This document shows, piece after piece, positions 52,560 to 62,002 of a DNA stretch of 64,000 nucleotides. This DNA is from JAJYSO01 sp964586655 (GTDB lineage: Bacteria > Bacteroidota > Bacteroidia > Flavobacteriales > Flavobacteriaceae). The stretch is from contig CAZPGY010000004.1 of the NCBI GenBank assembly GCA_964586655.1, positions 119,177 to 183,176 on the forward strand, read 5' to 3'. Under the pieces are notes generated by a model, which had not been told where the DNA came from, made no database searches, and was given only the letters and a program-made list of their open reading frames with translations. The position numbers and the translations under genes were made by a program. Within the stretch, counting starts at the first letter, position 1; every line of letters starts with the position of its first letter.

Positions 52560-52750
52560 AAAAATACATGAAAATAACCGAGTATATCTATCTCGGTGTC
52601 GCCATTTTTTTGACCGAAGAAGCCATACGAACTTGGGGAAGCGAAGGTTCAAATTCCTATGTATTACTGGCTTTGGGAGTTTTGGCCTTGCTCATGTATT
52701 TCTTTAAACGATGGTATCGTAAGAAAATAGAACGGGAAAACTCCAATTGA
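52556..52750 (+). CDS. Two-helix small membrane protein in the lptC operon
   Basis: Sixty-four residues: helices at about 8-22 (TEYIYLGVAIFLTEEAI) and 34-50 (YVLLALGVLALLMYFF) followed by a basic tail. It starts inside lptC (ATGA) and its stop codon overlaps the next start, so it is translated as part of the operon. Family not recognised. Confidence 0.75.
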   Translation: MKKYMKITEYIYLGVAIFLTEEAIRTWGSEGSNSYVLLALGVLALLMYFFKRWYRKKIERENSN

Positions 52751-54045
52751 TGACCACCTCAATCCTTATTATCATAATCACGCTGGTGCTCTCTGCCTTT
52801 TTTGAAGGGATGGAAATCGCTTTTGTCTCTTCCAACAAGGTACATATTGAAATTGAGAAAAAACAAGGCGGCATCATTTCTTCTGCGCTGGAAAAAATCA
52901 CCCGAAAACCTTCTAAATTCATCACCACGCTGTTAATCGGGAACAATATCGCCGTGGTAATCTACGGTTTTTATATGGGTTCGTTTTTGATGAAGTTATT
53001 AACCCCTGAACAGCCCTTAGACAGCTCCTTTTTAAATTATTGGTTAACCGATGGCGGTGCACTCATCACCCAAACCCTCATTTCAACCCTGGTTATTCTG
53101 ATTACCTCACAGTTTTTGCCCAAAGTCTTCTTTCAAATTTATGCCAATTCAATTTTAAAAATATTTGCCCTTCCTACCTATCTGTTTTATATGGTTTTTC
53201 ATCCCATATCTACCGCAGTCATGTGGATTTCAGACAGCATTCTCAAATTGTTTTTTAAAACGAAAGGCGATGAAGTACAAGAAGCTTTTACCAAAGTAGA
53301 ACTGAGTAATTATATTTCTGAACAAATGGAAACCGTAACCGATGAAGGAGAAGTAGACTCCGAGGTGCTCATCTTTAAAAATGCCCTTGAATTTCCGGAT
53401 TTAAAATCTCGGGAAGTCATGATCCCACGAACAGAAATAGTAGCAGTAGACCTTACTGAATCTCCAAAAAACCTTAGAGAAAAGTTTATTGCAACCGGCT
53501 TGTCCAAAATTTTAGTGTACAAAGAGAGCAATGACAACATCGTTGGCTACATCCACTCTTTTGAACTGTTTAAAAAACCCAAGGACCTCAATGCCGTCCT
53601 ATTACCTCCCATCTACGTCCCTGAAACCATGCCGGCCAAAGATGTCTTGAACAAACTTATAAAAAAACGAAAAAGCATTGCGGTAGTCATTGATGAATAT
53701 GGAGGCACCAGTGGCATGATGACCATCGAAGACATTGTGGAAGAATTGTTTGGCGAAATAGAAGACGAACACGACTCCTCCTTATTGGTCGATGAAAAAA
53801 TAAACGACCACACCTTTAAATTTTCAGCCCGAGCTGAAATTGATTACATCAACGAAACCTACAACCTCGAGTTACCCAAAAGTGAGAACTATGAAACCTT
53901 GGGCGGACTCATTGTTCATTTGACAGAACACATTCCCGAGAAAGGCAATATCATCCAACTTGAAGCCTATCAGCTCAAAATTCTCGAAGTTTCAGACACA
54001 AAAATTGAGTTGGTTCGCTTAGAAATTTTGAACCAAAATGATTGA
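52750..54045 (+). CDS. CNNM/CorC family protein with CBS domains
   Basis: A 431-residue membrane protein of the HlyC/CorC (CNNM) group, proposed Mg2+ or divalent-cation transporters. The DUF21 domain has about four helices (1-160: SILIIIITLVLSAFFEGMEI, KFITTLLIGNNIAVVIYGFY), followed by two CBS domains (about 200-330: EVMIPRTEIVAVDL, IAVVIDEYGGTSGMMTIEDI) and a C-terminal CorC_HlyC domain (about 345-425). The ATG at 52750 is used rather than the TTG at 52747. Last gene of the coaX-lptC run. Confidence 0.92.
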   Translation: MTTSILIIIITLVLSAFFEGMEIAFVSSNKVHIEIEKKQGGIISSALEKITRKPSKFITTLLIGNNIAVVIYGFYMGSFLMKLLTPEQPLDSSFLNYWLTDGGALITQTLISTLVILITSQFLPKVFFQIYANSILKIFALPTYLFYMVFHPISTAVMWISDSILKLFFKTKGDEVQEAFTKVELSNYISEQMETVTDEGEVDSEVLIFKNALEFPDLKSREVMIPRTEIVAVDLTESPKNLREKFIATGLSKILVYKESNDNIVGYIHSFELFKKPKDLNAVLLPPIYVPETMPAKDVLNKLIKKRKSIAVVIDEYGGTSGMMTIEDIVEELFGEIEDEHDSSLLVDEKINDHTFKFSARAEIDYINETYNLELPKSENYETLGGLIVHLTEHIPEKGNIIQLEAYQLKILEVSDTKIELVRLEILNQND

Positions 54046-54414
54046 TGAATGCGCCCCAAAGATTTATGGGATATTTTGTCCGCGGAAAACAGCATTAAAT
54101 CGAGCGCCCGCAAGACCCCAAATCCTTTCCGGTAGCTCGAAATAATACCATATTCCAAGAACGTCGCAAGCCACTAACACAAAAGGGACAACTTTAAGAC
54201 GCAACGCCCAACCATAGAAAAAGAATGATAGATTTTTCCCCGACAAATCAAACTATCATTAAGCCAAGTAAGCACTCAGGGGTGTTTTCAATATGAGATT
54301 CGGCTATTCTTGAAAACAGTATTGTCAAGCCTTTTATTTTATCATATTAAAGTTTTATAATTTCATTAAATACCTTATTTTCGCGCTCTATATTTATATA
54401 AATCGTAGCACACA
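54046..54414. other. Intergenic, no gene recognised
   Basis: About 370 bases between the CorC-like gene and PpiD. Short minus-strand frames without support; the final 60 bases are very AT-rich and must hold the PpiD promoter, but no exact TAnnTTTG box was found. Confidence 0.55.
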
Positions 54415-56529
54415 ATGTCTGTATTAAACAATATCAGAAAACACGGCATATTCTTAATTCTTATTATTGCTTTAGCTCTTTTTGCCTTCATTTTATCCAG
54501 TGTAATTGAAAACGGAGGTTTCTCCTCAGGAAAGGAAGAAAGAACTATAGGCGTCATTAACGGAGAGGATATCAGCAGAGTTGAATTTTCCAATCGCTTG
54601 CAGAATGCACAACAAAATGCACGTCGCGACCTCACCACTATTCAAGCAGTAAATATGGTTTGGCAAAACTTGGTCAACCAGACGCTCATCCAGCAGCAAG
54701 TTGAAAAACTGGGACTTGAAGTAGGCGACCAACAGATCAACAATGTGCTGGCCGTTCAATTTAGTCGCAACCCGAACTTTTTGACCAATGGACAGTTCGA
54801 CATCAACAAATTGAGGAGCTATGTTCAGCAACTCAAAGCGGTGGCCCCCATGCAATATCAACAATGGGTTGCCAACGAACAACAGTTTGTCGAGCAAGCC
54901 AAGACCAACGTCTATTTCAATCTTATTGCGGCCGGAATTGGGGCTACAGAAGCAGATGCCGAGATGGCTTATAAATTAAAAAACACCAGTTTTGACCTCA
55001 ATTATGTCAAGGTTCCTTATAGTGCCGTAAACGGTGATCAAATTCAGGTGACCGACAGCGATATTCAAAACTACATCAACCAGCACAAAGAACAATATAC
55101 TTCCAAAGGATCACGCGATATTCGCTACGTTCTTTTTGAAGAAAAAGCTTCTCCCGAAGACTTAGAGGCTATTAAGCAAGATTTGGTCAAGCTCCTAAAC
55201 GACCACAAAACCTTGAACAAAGCCGCCAATGTCAAACAAACTGTAAAAGGTTTTAAAAACACTACGGATTATGCCGAGTATTTGATGGAGCATTCTGATA
55301 TTCCTTTTAAAGATTATTATGTTTTAAAATCAGAACTCCCTGAAACTTATGCCGACACTTTATCTCACTTGAATGAAGGAGCGGTATTTGGCCCATACCG
55401 GGAAAACGGATTTTGGAAATATGCCAAGCTGATTGACAGCAAGCAAATGCCTGATTCGGTAAAAATAAAACACATCTTAATCACTTATCAGGGAGCCACT
55501 GGCGGACAAAACAGCGTACGCAGCGAAGAAGAAGCCCAACAATTGGCCGACAGCATTCTCAAGCTGGTGCAAAACAATCCCGATCAGTTTGCTGAATTGG
55601 CTCAGCAATATTCTGACGACCCCAACTCCGGTATGGACGGTGGAGAATTGGGCTGGCTGGCTCACCCGCTTCAACCCAATCCGCTCAGCAAATTTGCTTT
55701 CAACCACAAAGCCGGAGAAATGGGAATCGCACAAACCGATTTTGGATTTCATGTCATTTCCATTGAAGACATCAAAAACGAACAAAAAGCACTCAAACTG
55801 GCCGTCTTAGGGAAACAAATTGAACCTTCCAGCGAAACCCTAAACAACCTGTTCAATGAAACCACCAAGTTTCAAATGGCCGTTCAAGGGGAAGGCGATT
55901 TTGCAAAAGTTGCCGCGGAAAAAGGCTATGAGGTACGCACGGTAAAAGGTCTTCAGCCTTTAGACGAATTTATCACCGGAATTGGTGCGCACCGAAAAAT
56001 TGTAGAATGGGCTTTCCAACAAAACACCCAACCCGGCAGCATTAAGCGATTTGGAATCGGTCGCGGCTACATAGTCGTGCAACTTACAGCCAAGACCACT
56101 AAAGGGCTGGCCAGTGTGGCAGAAGCCAAAGACGAGGTGAAACCCATCTTACTCAAAAAGAAAAAAACACAGTATCTCAAAGAAAACTTGAACGCCGGCG
56201 ACTTAAATTCGATTGCTTCCAAGTATAACACCTCCGTGGAGTCTAAAAGCGCCATCAGCTTCGATGATGCGCTCAGCGAGGGATTGCAACCCAAAGTAGT
56301 GGCATACGCTTTTGGATTGAAAGAAGGCGAACTCAGCCAACCCATACAAGGGGAAGACGGGATCTATATTTTAAAAGTAAACAGCGTTTATAAACCGGGA
56401 GCGCTGGATTCTTACAACCAATCCATCTTAGAGGAAACTCAACAAAACATGCAAATGGCCGGTCAACAGATTGTAGAAACGCTTAAAAACAAAGCCGAAA
56501 TCGTCGATCGACGTGCAAATTTTTATTAA
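54415..56529 (+). CDS. Periplasmic peptidyl-prolyl isomerase, PpiD/SurA-like
   Basis: A 704-residue membrane-anchored chaperone for outer-membrane and periplasmic proteins. An N-terminal helix (12-30: IFLILIIALALFAFILSS), a SurA_N-type helical region (about 40-190), a parvulin PPIase domain (about 345-450: IKHILITYQGATGG, FAELAQQYSDDPNSGMDGGE, FGFHVISIED) and a further parvulin-like region toward the C-terminus. It continues the envelope-biogenesis theme of the preceding genes. Confidence 0.93.
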   Translation: MSVLNNIRKHGIFLILIIALALFAFILSSVIENGGFSSGKEERTIGVINGEDISRVEFSNRLQNAQQNARRDLTTIQAVNMVWQNLVNQTLIQQQVEKLGLEVGDQQINNVLAVQFSRNPNFLTNGQFDINKLRSYVQQLKAVAPMQYQQWVANEQQFVEQAKTNVYFNLIAAGIGATEADAEMAYKLKNTSFDLNYVKVPYSAVNGDQIQVTDSDIQNYINQHKEQYTSKGSRDIRYVLFEEKASPEDLEAIKQDLVKLLNDHKTLNKAANVKQTVKGFKNTTDYAEYLMEHSDIPFKDYYVLKSELPETYADTLSHLNEGAVFGPYRENGFWKYAKLIDSKQMPDSVKIKHILITYQGATGGQNSVRSEEEAQQLADSILKLVQNNPDQFAELAQQYSDDPNSGMDGGELGWLAHPLQPNPLSKFAFNHKAGEMGIAQTDFGFHVISIEDIKNEQKALKLAVLGKQIEPSSETLNNLFNETTKFQMAVQGEGDFAKVAAEKGYEVRTVKGLQPLDEFITGIGAHRKIVEWAFQQNTQPGSIKRFGIGRGYIVVQLTAKTTKGLASVAEAKDEVKPILLKKKKTQYLKENLNAGDLNSIASKYNTSVESKSAISFDDALSEGLQPKVVAYAFGLKEGELSQPIQGEDGIYILKVNSVYKPGALDSYNQSILEETQQNMQMAGQQIVETLKNKAEIVDRRANFY

Positions 56530-56668
56530 TCTAAAATAAGCTTATCCTAAATCATCAGGAGTCGTCTCGTCTCGACTACGAACAGCGCAGTACGTTTATA
56601 TAATCGCCTGTTTTTAGGATGCTATAAGCGCAAGCCCACTTGAAGTAACTATTATTCACCAGGTTTTA

Positions 56669-56737
56669 AAATACCCTTGTTTTGCCCCAGCCTTCCTCCT
56701 GTGACGGACGCGGTAAAAAAGGTAGCCAAGGGTATTT
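56669..56737. repeat. Perfect 11-bp inverted repeat with a 47-nt spacer
   Basis: AAATACCCTTG (56669-56679) and CAAGGGTATTT (56727-56737) in the gap after PpiD. No T-tract directly follows, so it is not a plain terminator. Confidence 0.5.
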
Positions 56738-56847
56738 CAGGTCTTTCATCCTTTAAAAAAGAGGGGAAAAAGCTGAAATAGCTCTGTTTTTGTAATGGTT
56801 GAATAGTTTACCTCTTGGAGTGATTTTTTTCGGATACACGGAGCTAA

Positions 56848-57015
56848 TACCAAAATGACAAATTAATTAGCCCAATCTTTCTATGAAAATTTCAAATCTC
56901 TGCGTTAATCCCGCACGTGCGGGACGTCGTATCTTTGGCTATGACTGTGCTTTTTGCCTTGACCTTTGAAATTTTCATCACGAAATATTAGCGCAATTAA
57001 TAAATCACTTTGGTA
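56848..57015. repeat. 168-bp MITE-like palindromic repeat, copy 2
   Basis: Same length and organisation as 19473-19640, with four mismatches by eye. It lies between the PpiD gene and nadD in otherwise empty sequence (56530-57120), and in the same orientation. Confidence 0.85.
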
Positions 57016-57120
57016 TAAAAACTGGCGTCGGGAGACCCATAAAAAACCTTACTCCTTTTAAGGAAAGAGGCACTTCCTATCAATTCACACAAATTAGCAT
57101 CAGTATTAAAAGCTCCATCC

Positions 57121-57702
57121 CTATCGATAGAAATTCATTTCATCTAAATATTTCCAAGCCTGGTGAGGAATGAGTGGAGCAACATTTTTACCTTGCTTGA
57201 TGCTTTTGCGAATAAAACTTGCCGAAATCTGCATAATGGGAGCTTCCACGCGAGTTACTTTTGGATGCTCAAGTAACGCAATAGGCCGGTCATCTCGACT
57301 GATGCGCGGATATACAAAAATGTGATAGCGCTCCAGAAGCACCTCGCTGTTTTTCCATTTGGGCAGGCTTCTGAGGTTGTCCTCCCCCATGATTAAAGAA
57401 AATTCCTTATCAGGATATTTCTCTTCGAGATAAGCCAAGGTATTGACCGTATAATTGGGTTGTGGCAAGTCAAATTCTATGCGACTGGGTTTGAGCTTGG
57501 GATAGGATTCAGTGGCTTCAAAAACCAACTGATAGCGGTGGTAATCCTCCAACAAGCTTTTCTTCTTTTTAAAGGGATTGTGCGGGGTAACGACAAACCA
57601 GACCTCTTCCAAAGGCGAGAATTCTGCAAAGTGATTGGCAATCACCAAATGCCCGATATGAACGGGGTTAAAAGTTCCAAAATAAAGTCCGATCTTTTTC
57701 AT
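57121..57702 (-). CDS. nadD: Nicotinate-nucleotide adenylyltransferase
   Basis: A 193-residue enzyme turning nicotinate mononucleotide and ATP into deamido-NAD. The nucleotidyltransferase motif GTFNPVHIGHLVIA and the C-terminal ISASFIRKSI (a variant of SSTxIR) are present. The ATG at 57702 (MKKIGLYFG) is used; a longer frame would run into leuS. It follows leuS by 10 nt and is co-transcribed with it. Downstream step of the pncB/pncA salvage route at the other end of the window. Confidence 0.95.
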   Translation of the reverse strand: MKKIGLYFGTFNPVHIGHLVIANHFAEFSPLEEVWFVVTPHNPFKKKKSLLEDYHRYQLVFEATESYPKLKPSRIEFDLPQPNYTVNTLAYLEEKYPDKEFSLIMGEDNLRSLPKWKNSEVLLERYHIFVYPRISRDDRPIALLEHPKVTRVEAPIMQISASFIRKSIKQGKNVAPLIPHQAWKYLDEMNFYR

Positions 57703-57712
57703 CTCCTCTTTT

Positions 57713-60631
57713 TTAGCCCACAATATTGACAATTTTCCCCGGCACGACAATCACCCGTTTTGGCGTTCTTCCGTTGAGGCGATCTTGCGTGCGATCATCA
57801 GCCATTACAGCCGCTTCAATTTCATCTTTAGACAATTCTAATGACAACTCCATCGTAAACCGCGTTTTACCGTTAAAAGAGATGGGGTATTTTTTCTGCG
57901 TCTCTTTGACGTGTTTTTCATCAAAGACAGGGTAGGCTGCTACCGAAATACTGTTTTTATGCCCCAGCGCTTCCCAAAGTTCTTCCGCTATATGTGGGGC
58001 AAAAGGAGCCACCAAAACGGCCAAAGGTTCTAATACTTCGCGACTGTTACATTTTTGTTTTTGCAGTTCATTCACACAAATCATGAAGTTAGAAACACAG
58101 GTATTAAAGTTAAACCCTTCTATATCTGCCGTAACTTTCTGAATGGTTTGATGCAAAGTCTTTAAACTCTCTTTAGAAGCCGGTTCTTCCGATATCGCAA
58201 AGACCTCCTCCCCTCCGGCTTCGGAGGGGTGATAAAGTCTCCACAATTTCTTCAAAAACCCGTGCACTCCACTCAATCCGGCAGTACTCCAGGGCTTGGC
58301 TTGGTCAAGAGGACCGAGAAACATCTCATAGAGCCGCAAAGTATCAGCTCCATATTCTTTGCAAATATCATCCGGATTGACCACGTTGTACTTGGATTTG
58401 GACATTTTTTCCACCTCGCGACCAACGATATATTTACCGTTTTCCTCCAATATAAATTCAGCCTCTTCAAATTCCGGACGCCAGTTTTTAAAAGCTTCAA
58501 CATCGAGCTCTTGGTCGGTATTAACAAAAGAAACCGGCGCGTGAATAGGCTGTACATTTTTATTGTCTACCAGGTTCTTAGAAATGAATTTATTTTTTCC
58601 CTCAAGCCGGTACACCAAGGCGCTTTCTCCTAAAATCATTCCTTGGTTAATCAATTTTTTAAAAGGCTCTTCCACCGGTGCAAGACCGCGATCTTTGAGG
58701 AATTTGGTCCAGAAACGGGCATAGAGCAGGTGTCCTGTAGCATGCTCGCTTCCCCCAAAATAAAGATCTACATTTTGCCAGTAATTCATAGCTTCTTCAG
58801 TGGCAAAAGTTTCGGTTCGTTTTGCCGCTTCCATATAGCGAAAGAAATACCACGAACTTCCGGCCCATCCCGGCATGGTATTGAGCTCGAGGGGAAATAC
58901 CCTTTGGTGGTCGATATGCTTATTGCTCACCACCTTCTCTGCTTGGGTGTCCCAAGCCCAAACCTCAGCACGTCCTAAAGGAGGGGCTCCGCTTGCCGTG
59001 GGCAAGTATTTTTCAATTTCGGGCAGTTGTAGAGGCAAACACGCATCAGGAATCAGTTGAGGCAGTCCATTTTTGTAATATACCGGAAAAGGCTCGCCCC
59101 AATAACGTTGTCGACTGAACACAGCATCACGCAAACGGTAGTTAATTTTGCGTCGTCCGGATCCTTTTTCTTCCAAACGCTCAATCACGGCCGTGCTTGC
59201 TTTATTTGATGGCATCCCACTAATAAAATCACTGTTTTCAATAAAGACGTGTTTCCCTTTTTCTTCAAAAGGCAAATCGGCAGCCGTCTTCCCTTTAAAG
59301 ATATTTTTGATGGGGATTTTGAAATGTTCGGCAAAGTTATAATCGCGTTCATCTCCACCGGGCACTGCCATCACGGCTCCTGTACCGTAACCCGACAACA
59401 CATAATCTCCCACCCAAATGGGAATGGGGTCGCCACTTAACGGATGCTCGGCATAAGCGCCGGTAAACACGCCGGTAATGGATTTAACATCGGCCATGCG
59501 CTCGCGTTCACTGCGTTTTGTCGCAGCTTTGACATAAGCTTCCACCGCTTTCTTCTGCACAGGAGTAGTAAGCTGTGACACCAATTCATGCTCCGGTGCC
59601 AAGGTCAAGTAAGTTACCCCAAAAATGGTATCGGGACGAGTAGAGAAAACCTTGATCGTTTTGCCCTTACCTGAATTTTCTTCTAAGGAGTCAACTTTTT
59701 CAGAGGCTGCATCTTGCGCAAAAGGCAATACGGCAAATTCAATCTCTGCGCCCACTGATTTTCCGATCCAATTGCGTTGGGTTTCTTTGAGACTGTCGGT
59801 CCAGTCAACATCATCCAATCCTTGCAACAAACGCTCGGCATAGGCGGTGATGCGCATACTCCACTGCTTCATTTTCTTGCGTTCCACCGGATAACCGCCG
59901 CGTTCTGAAACACCGTTGACAATTTCGTCATTGGCCAATACAGTGCCCAAACCCGGACACCAATTGACTTCGGTTTCGGCCAAATAAGTCAACCGATATT
60001 TTAAAAGAATTCCTTCTTGTTTTTGGGTAGAAAAATCTTTCCATTCCGCTGCGGTAAAGTTTTCTACATCCTCATCACAAGCTGCATCGATGGCAGCATT
60101 CCCTTCTGTAGAGAAAATTTTTATCAGCTCCTCAATTTTACGGGCTTTATCAGCTTTGTAATCATACCAACTTTCAAAAATCTGTTTAAAAATCCACTGG
60201 GTCCAGCGGTAATAATCGGGATTGGAGGTACGAACTTCGCGACTCCAATCAAAAGAAAAGCCAATTTTGTCAAGCTGCTCGCGATAGCGTTTGATATTGG
60301 TTTTTGTGGTGATGGCCGGATGCTGTCCGGTTTGAATGGCATATTGTTCTGCCGGCAATCCAAAAGAATCATAGCCCATGGGATGCAGCACATTGTAGCC
60401 CTGATGACGTTTGTAGCGAGAAAGAATATCACTGGCAATATAACCCAAGGGGTGCCCCACGTGCAGGCCTGCTCCGGAGGGATAGGGAAACATGTCTAAA
60501 ATATAATATTTAGGCTTAATTGCTGTAGCCTCCTTTGCTTGTGTTGCCGAAGGGTTTTGGGCTTTAAAAGTCTGATGTTCGGCCCAGTATTTTTGCCACT
60601 TCTCTTCAATTGCATTAAAATGATAACTCAT
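57713..60631 (-). CDS. leuS: Leucyl-tRNA synthetase
   Basis: A 972-residue class I synthetase charging tRNA-Leu. The HIGH motif is HVGH in GAGLHVGHPLGYIASDI; the KMSKS loop is KMSKSKYNVV. The editing (CP1) domain includes STRPDTIFGVTYLTLAPEH and TGAVMAVPGGDERDYNFA. Bacteroidota-type length with insertions. A well-formed promoter is found upstream at 60.7 kb. It marks the right edge of the conserved chromosome before the accessory tail. Confidence 0.97.
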   Translation of the reverse strand: MSYHFNAIEEKWQKYWAEHQTFKAQNPSATQAKEATAIKPKYYILDMFPYPSGAGLHVGHPLGYIASDILSRYKRHQGYNVLHPMGYDSFGLPAEQYAIQTGQHPAITTKTNIKRYREQLDKIGFSFDWSREVRTSNPDYYRWTQWIFKQIFESWYDYKADKARKIEELIKIFSTEGNAAIDAACDEDVENFTAAEWKDFSTQKQEGILLKYRLTYLAETEVNWCPGLGTVLANDEIVNGVSERGGYPVERKKMKQWSMRITAYAERLLQGLDDVDWTDSLKETQRNWIGKSVGAEIEFAVLPFAQDAASEKVDSLEENSGKGKTIKVFSTRPDTIFGVTYLTLAPEHELVSQLTTPVQKKAVEAYVKAATKRSERERMADVKSITGVFTGAYAEHPLSGDPIPIWVGDYVLSGYGTGAVMAVPGGDERDYNFAEHFKIPIKNIFKGKTAADLPFEEKGKHVFIENSDFISGMPSNKASTAVIERLEEKGSGRRKINYRLRDAVFSRQRYWGEPFPVYYKNGLPQLIPDACLPLQLPEIEKYLPTASGAPPLGRAEVWAWDTQAEKVVSNKHIDHQRVFPLELNTMPGWAGSSWYFFRYMEAAKRTETFATEEAMNYWQNVDLYFGGSEHATGHLLYARFWTKFLKDRGLAPVEEPFKKLINQGMILGESALVYRLEGKNKFISKNLVDNKNVQPIHAPVSFVNTDQELDVEAFKNWRPEFEEAEFILEENGKYIVGREVEKMSKSKYNVVNPDDICKEYGADTLRLYEMFLGPLDQAKPWSTAGLSGVHGFLKKLWRLYHPSEAGGEEVFAISEEPASKESLKTLHQTIQKVTADIEGFNFNTCVSNFMICVNELQKQKCNSREVLEPLAVLVAPFAPHIAEELWEALGHKNSISVAAYPVFDEKHVKETQKKYPISFNGKTRFTMELSLELSKDEIEAAVMADDRTQDRLNGRTPKRVIVVPGKIVNIVG

Positions 60632-60678
60632 GTCCCCGTTTTATTTTAGGCAGTGATACAACTTATGGATTGGAGGGA

Positions 60679-60707
60679 CAAAAATACCATTTATTGTAAG
60701 AATACAA
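60679..60707 (-). promoter_or_regulatory. Promoter of leuS
   Basis: Minus strand: TTG (60707-60705), 18 nt, TATTTTTG (60686-60679), 47 nt before the leuS start. Confidence 0.7.
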
Positions 60708-60850
60708 TAGCATTTAATTCTCAAGCTGTTAGAAAAATCTCCTGTTGCCTAAAGCAACATGTAAGCTTCCCCAAAAGGCAGCGCACTAATGCTGCCGAAT
60801 ATCTCCTAAATTATTTATTGATAACTCCACAGATGACAGGCAAGTGGCGG

Positions 60851-60936
60851 TTCCCCCGTAAGAAAACGGGGCAGGCTGTCCTCCGCCCCAGGCGGATCAT
60901 TGTTCGTCCTACGGACGCAACGAAACCTTAGTTGTT
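60851..60936. repeat. attC-like site C and adjoining GC-rich hairpins
   Basis: On the minus strand, AACAACTAAGGTTTCGTTG leads into the stem CGTCC GTA GGACG and then AACAATGATCCGCC (60936-60891). Site B (61935-61985) has the same flanks around a different, also self-complementary stem. Directly beside it are two GC-rich hairpins (CCCCGT/ACGGGG and CCGCC/GGCGG, 60854-60895). The preceding toxin stop codon is 30 nt away. Confidence 0.5.
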
Positions 60937-60967
60937 GTTGTCTGACGGCTTCACGGATTGTCTTGGA

Positions 60968-61288
60968 TTATTTATTCCGTTTTATTTTTGTAGAACTTTG
61001 TCTTGTATCAAATATATCAGTTATTCTAACTTGTTGTTTTTCTTTGTTTATCGTATAGATAAGTTTATAATTCGATTCTACAATGTATCTATATTCGAGT
61101 TTTCTATTGGTAAATGCAGGTTCCCGTTGTCCAATTTCAGGACTATGTTTTAAGCTATCCGGTGCAATTATGATTCTTGATATGATTCAATTTGCAATAT
61201 TTAAACTTTCGGTTTTGTTGTAGTAGAATTTATGGATTTCGTCAATCTGTTTTTCGGCAAAATCCGACCAAATAATTTCGTATTTCAC
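60968..61288 (-). pseudogene. ParE/RelE family toxin with an in-frame stop
   Basis: A 106-codon frame starting at GTG 61288, overlapping the antitoxin stop codon (GTGA). The product begins KYEIIWSDFAEKQIDEIHKFY, typical of ParE, is interrupted by TGA at codon 34 (61189-61187), and continues in the same frame with IAPDSLKHSPEIGQREP, LEYRYIVESNYKLIYTI and VRITDIFDTRQ, the usual core and end of the family. A single base change would restore it. As it stands, it gives only a 33-residue fragment, so the toxin is probably dead unless the TGA is read through. Confidence 0.8.
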
Positions 61289-61518
61289 AAACCAAATTTT
61301 TTGAGCATTTCTGAAGTCGTTTTATAACGCCCATTTTCAAAATCCTTTTCAGATTGGTCGATGCGATGGTTTAATTCTTCAATTGTAAATGGCTCCAATT
61401 TTCTTTCGTTTTCCGCTTGTGCAATTTTCAATAGCTCTTCAAAGCGTAAAAGCATATCTTCATCCTTAATACTCAGAAATTTTTGCACAAATTTTATTTT
61501 ACGAGTTTGAATATCCAT
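61285..61518 (-). CDS. Antitoxin of the ParE/RelE-like module
   Basis: Seventy-seven residues, charged, with a helical C-terminal half (ERKLEPFTIEELNHRIDQSEKDFENGRYKTTSEMLKKFGL) of the kind that wraps RelE/ParE toxins. A DNA-binding fold at the N-terminus is not obvious. The ATG at 61518 is used; seven more residues are possible upstream. It overlaps the broken toxin gene by 4 nt. It may now be a relic. Confidence 0.65.
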   Translation of the reverse strand: MDIQTRKIKFVQKFLSIKDEDMLLRFEELLKIAQAENERKLEPFTIEELNHRIDQSEKDFENGRYKTTSEMLKKFGL

Positions 61519-61610
61519 TTTACTTTGCTTTAGTATCAAATAAAATCATTTTCTGACATTTGGGTCCAACTTTATCACTTTAAAATATTTTTCGCTGTCA
61601 GACAATCGGG

Positions 61611-61950
61611 GTCACACAGGGGAATTTCACCCCTGCGTTCCCACGGAATCGTACGTGAAAGTCTCCCTTCATACGGCTCTTCATGCCTGCCCCGTTTTTT
61701 TTTCGGGGTTAATAATCACTAAAGATATAGATCTCTATGGACTTACCGACAACCAATGTGCAAACAGCCCGGGACTTTCTTTGTATTTGGTTCGCAGGTA
61801 TTTTACCGCTTCCCGTTTATACAAACCTTTCTCCCACTTAACCCATTTCAGCAATCTTTGGTTCAGTCGCCACCGTACTGTTCGTAAGGCATCTTTTCTG
61901 AACTTGTGGTAATAATTGACAATCCAATCCAACAGGGCGTTTCATTGTTG
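61611..61950 (-). mobile_element. 3' remnant of a group II intron (maturase C-terminus plus domains V and VI)
   Basis: On the minus strand, a frame reading DWIVNYYHKFRKDAL ... LLKWVKWEKGLYKREAVKYL ... ESPGLFAHW matches the C-terminus of intron-encoded maturases and stops near 61735. Downstream, 61679-61646 is a 34-nt domain V hairpin (GAGCCGTATGAAGGG ... CACGTACGATTC), and 61635-61617 a domain VI-like hairpin (CAGGGG / CCCCTG). The 5' intron and most of the reverse transcriptase are missing; the maturase frame is closed by a TGA just upstream of the fragment. Confidence 0.85.
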
Positions 61951-61985
61951 GCTCTGCGAGCCCAACGGAACGATAGTTGTTAGGC
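61935..61985 (-). repeat. attC-like site B
   Basis: Minus strand: R''-like GCCTAAC (61985-61979), then AACTATCGTTCCGTTG, stem GGCTC GCA GAGCC, CAACAATGAAACGCCC. It begins 17 nt after the PIN gene stop codon. A GTTGGAT that fits the GTTRRRY core lies at 61935-61929, but that part already reads as intron maturase, so the right end is uncertain. Confidence 0.5.
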
Positions 61986-62002
61986 GATCGGCAAATTTCA
62001 CG

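Noticed and set aside
54064..54246. 60-codon minus-strand frame in the gap before PpiD
   Set aside because: Odd hydrophobic composition but no promoter, start context or family match; left as intergenic.
58207..58229. GC-rich hairpin CCCTCCGGCTTCGGAGGGG as a terminator
   Set aside because: It lies inside the leuS coding region and has no T-tract.
60968..61288. TGA in the ParE toxin read as selenocysteine
   Set aside because: No SECIS-like hairpin was seen and ParE has no Cys/Sec at this place; a nonsense mutation is simpler.
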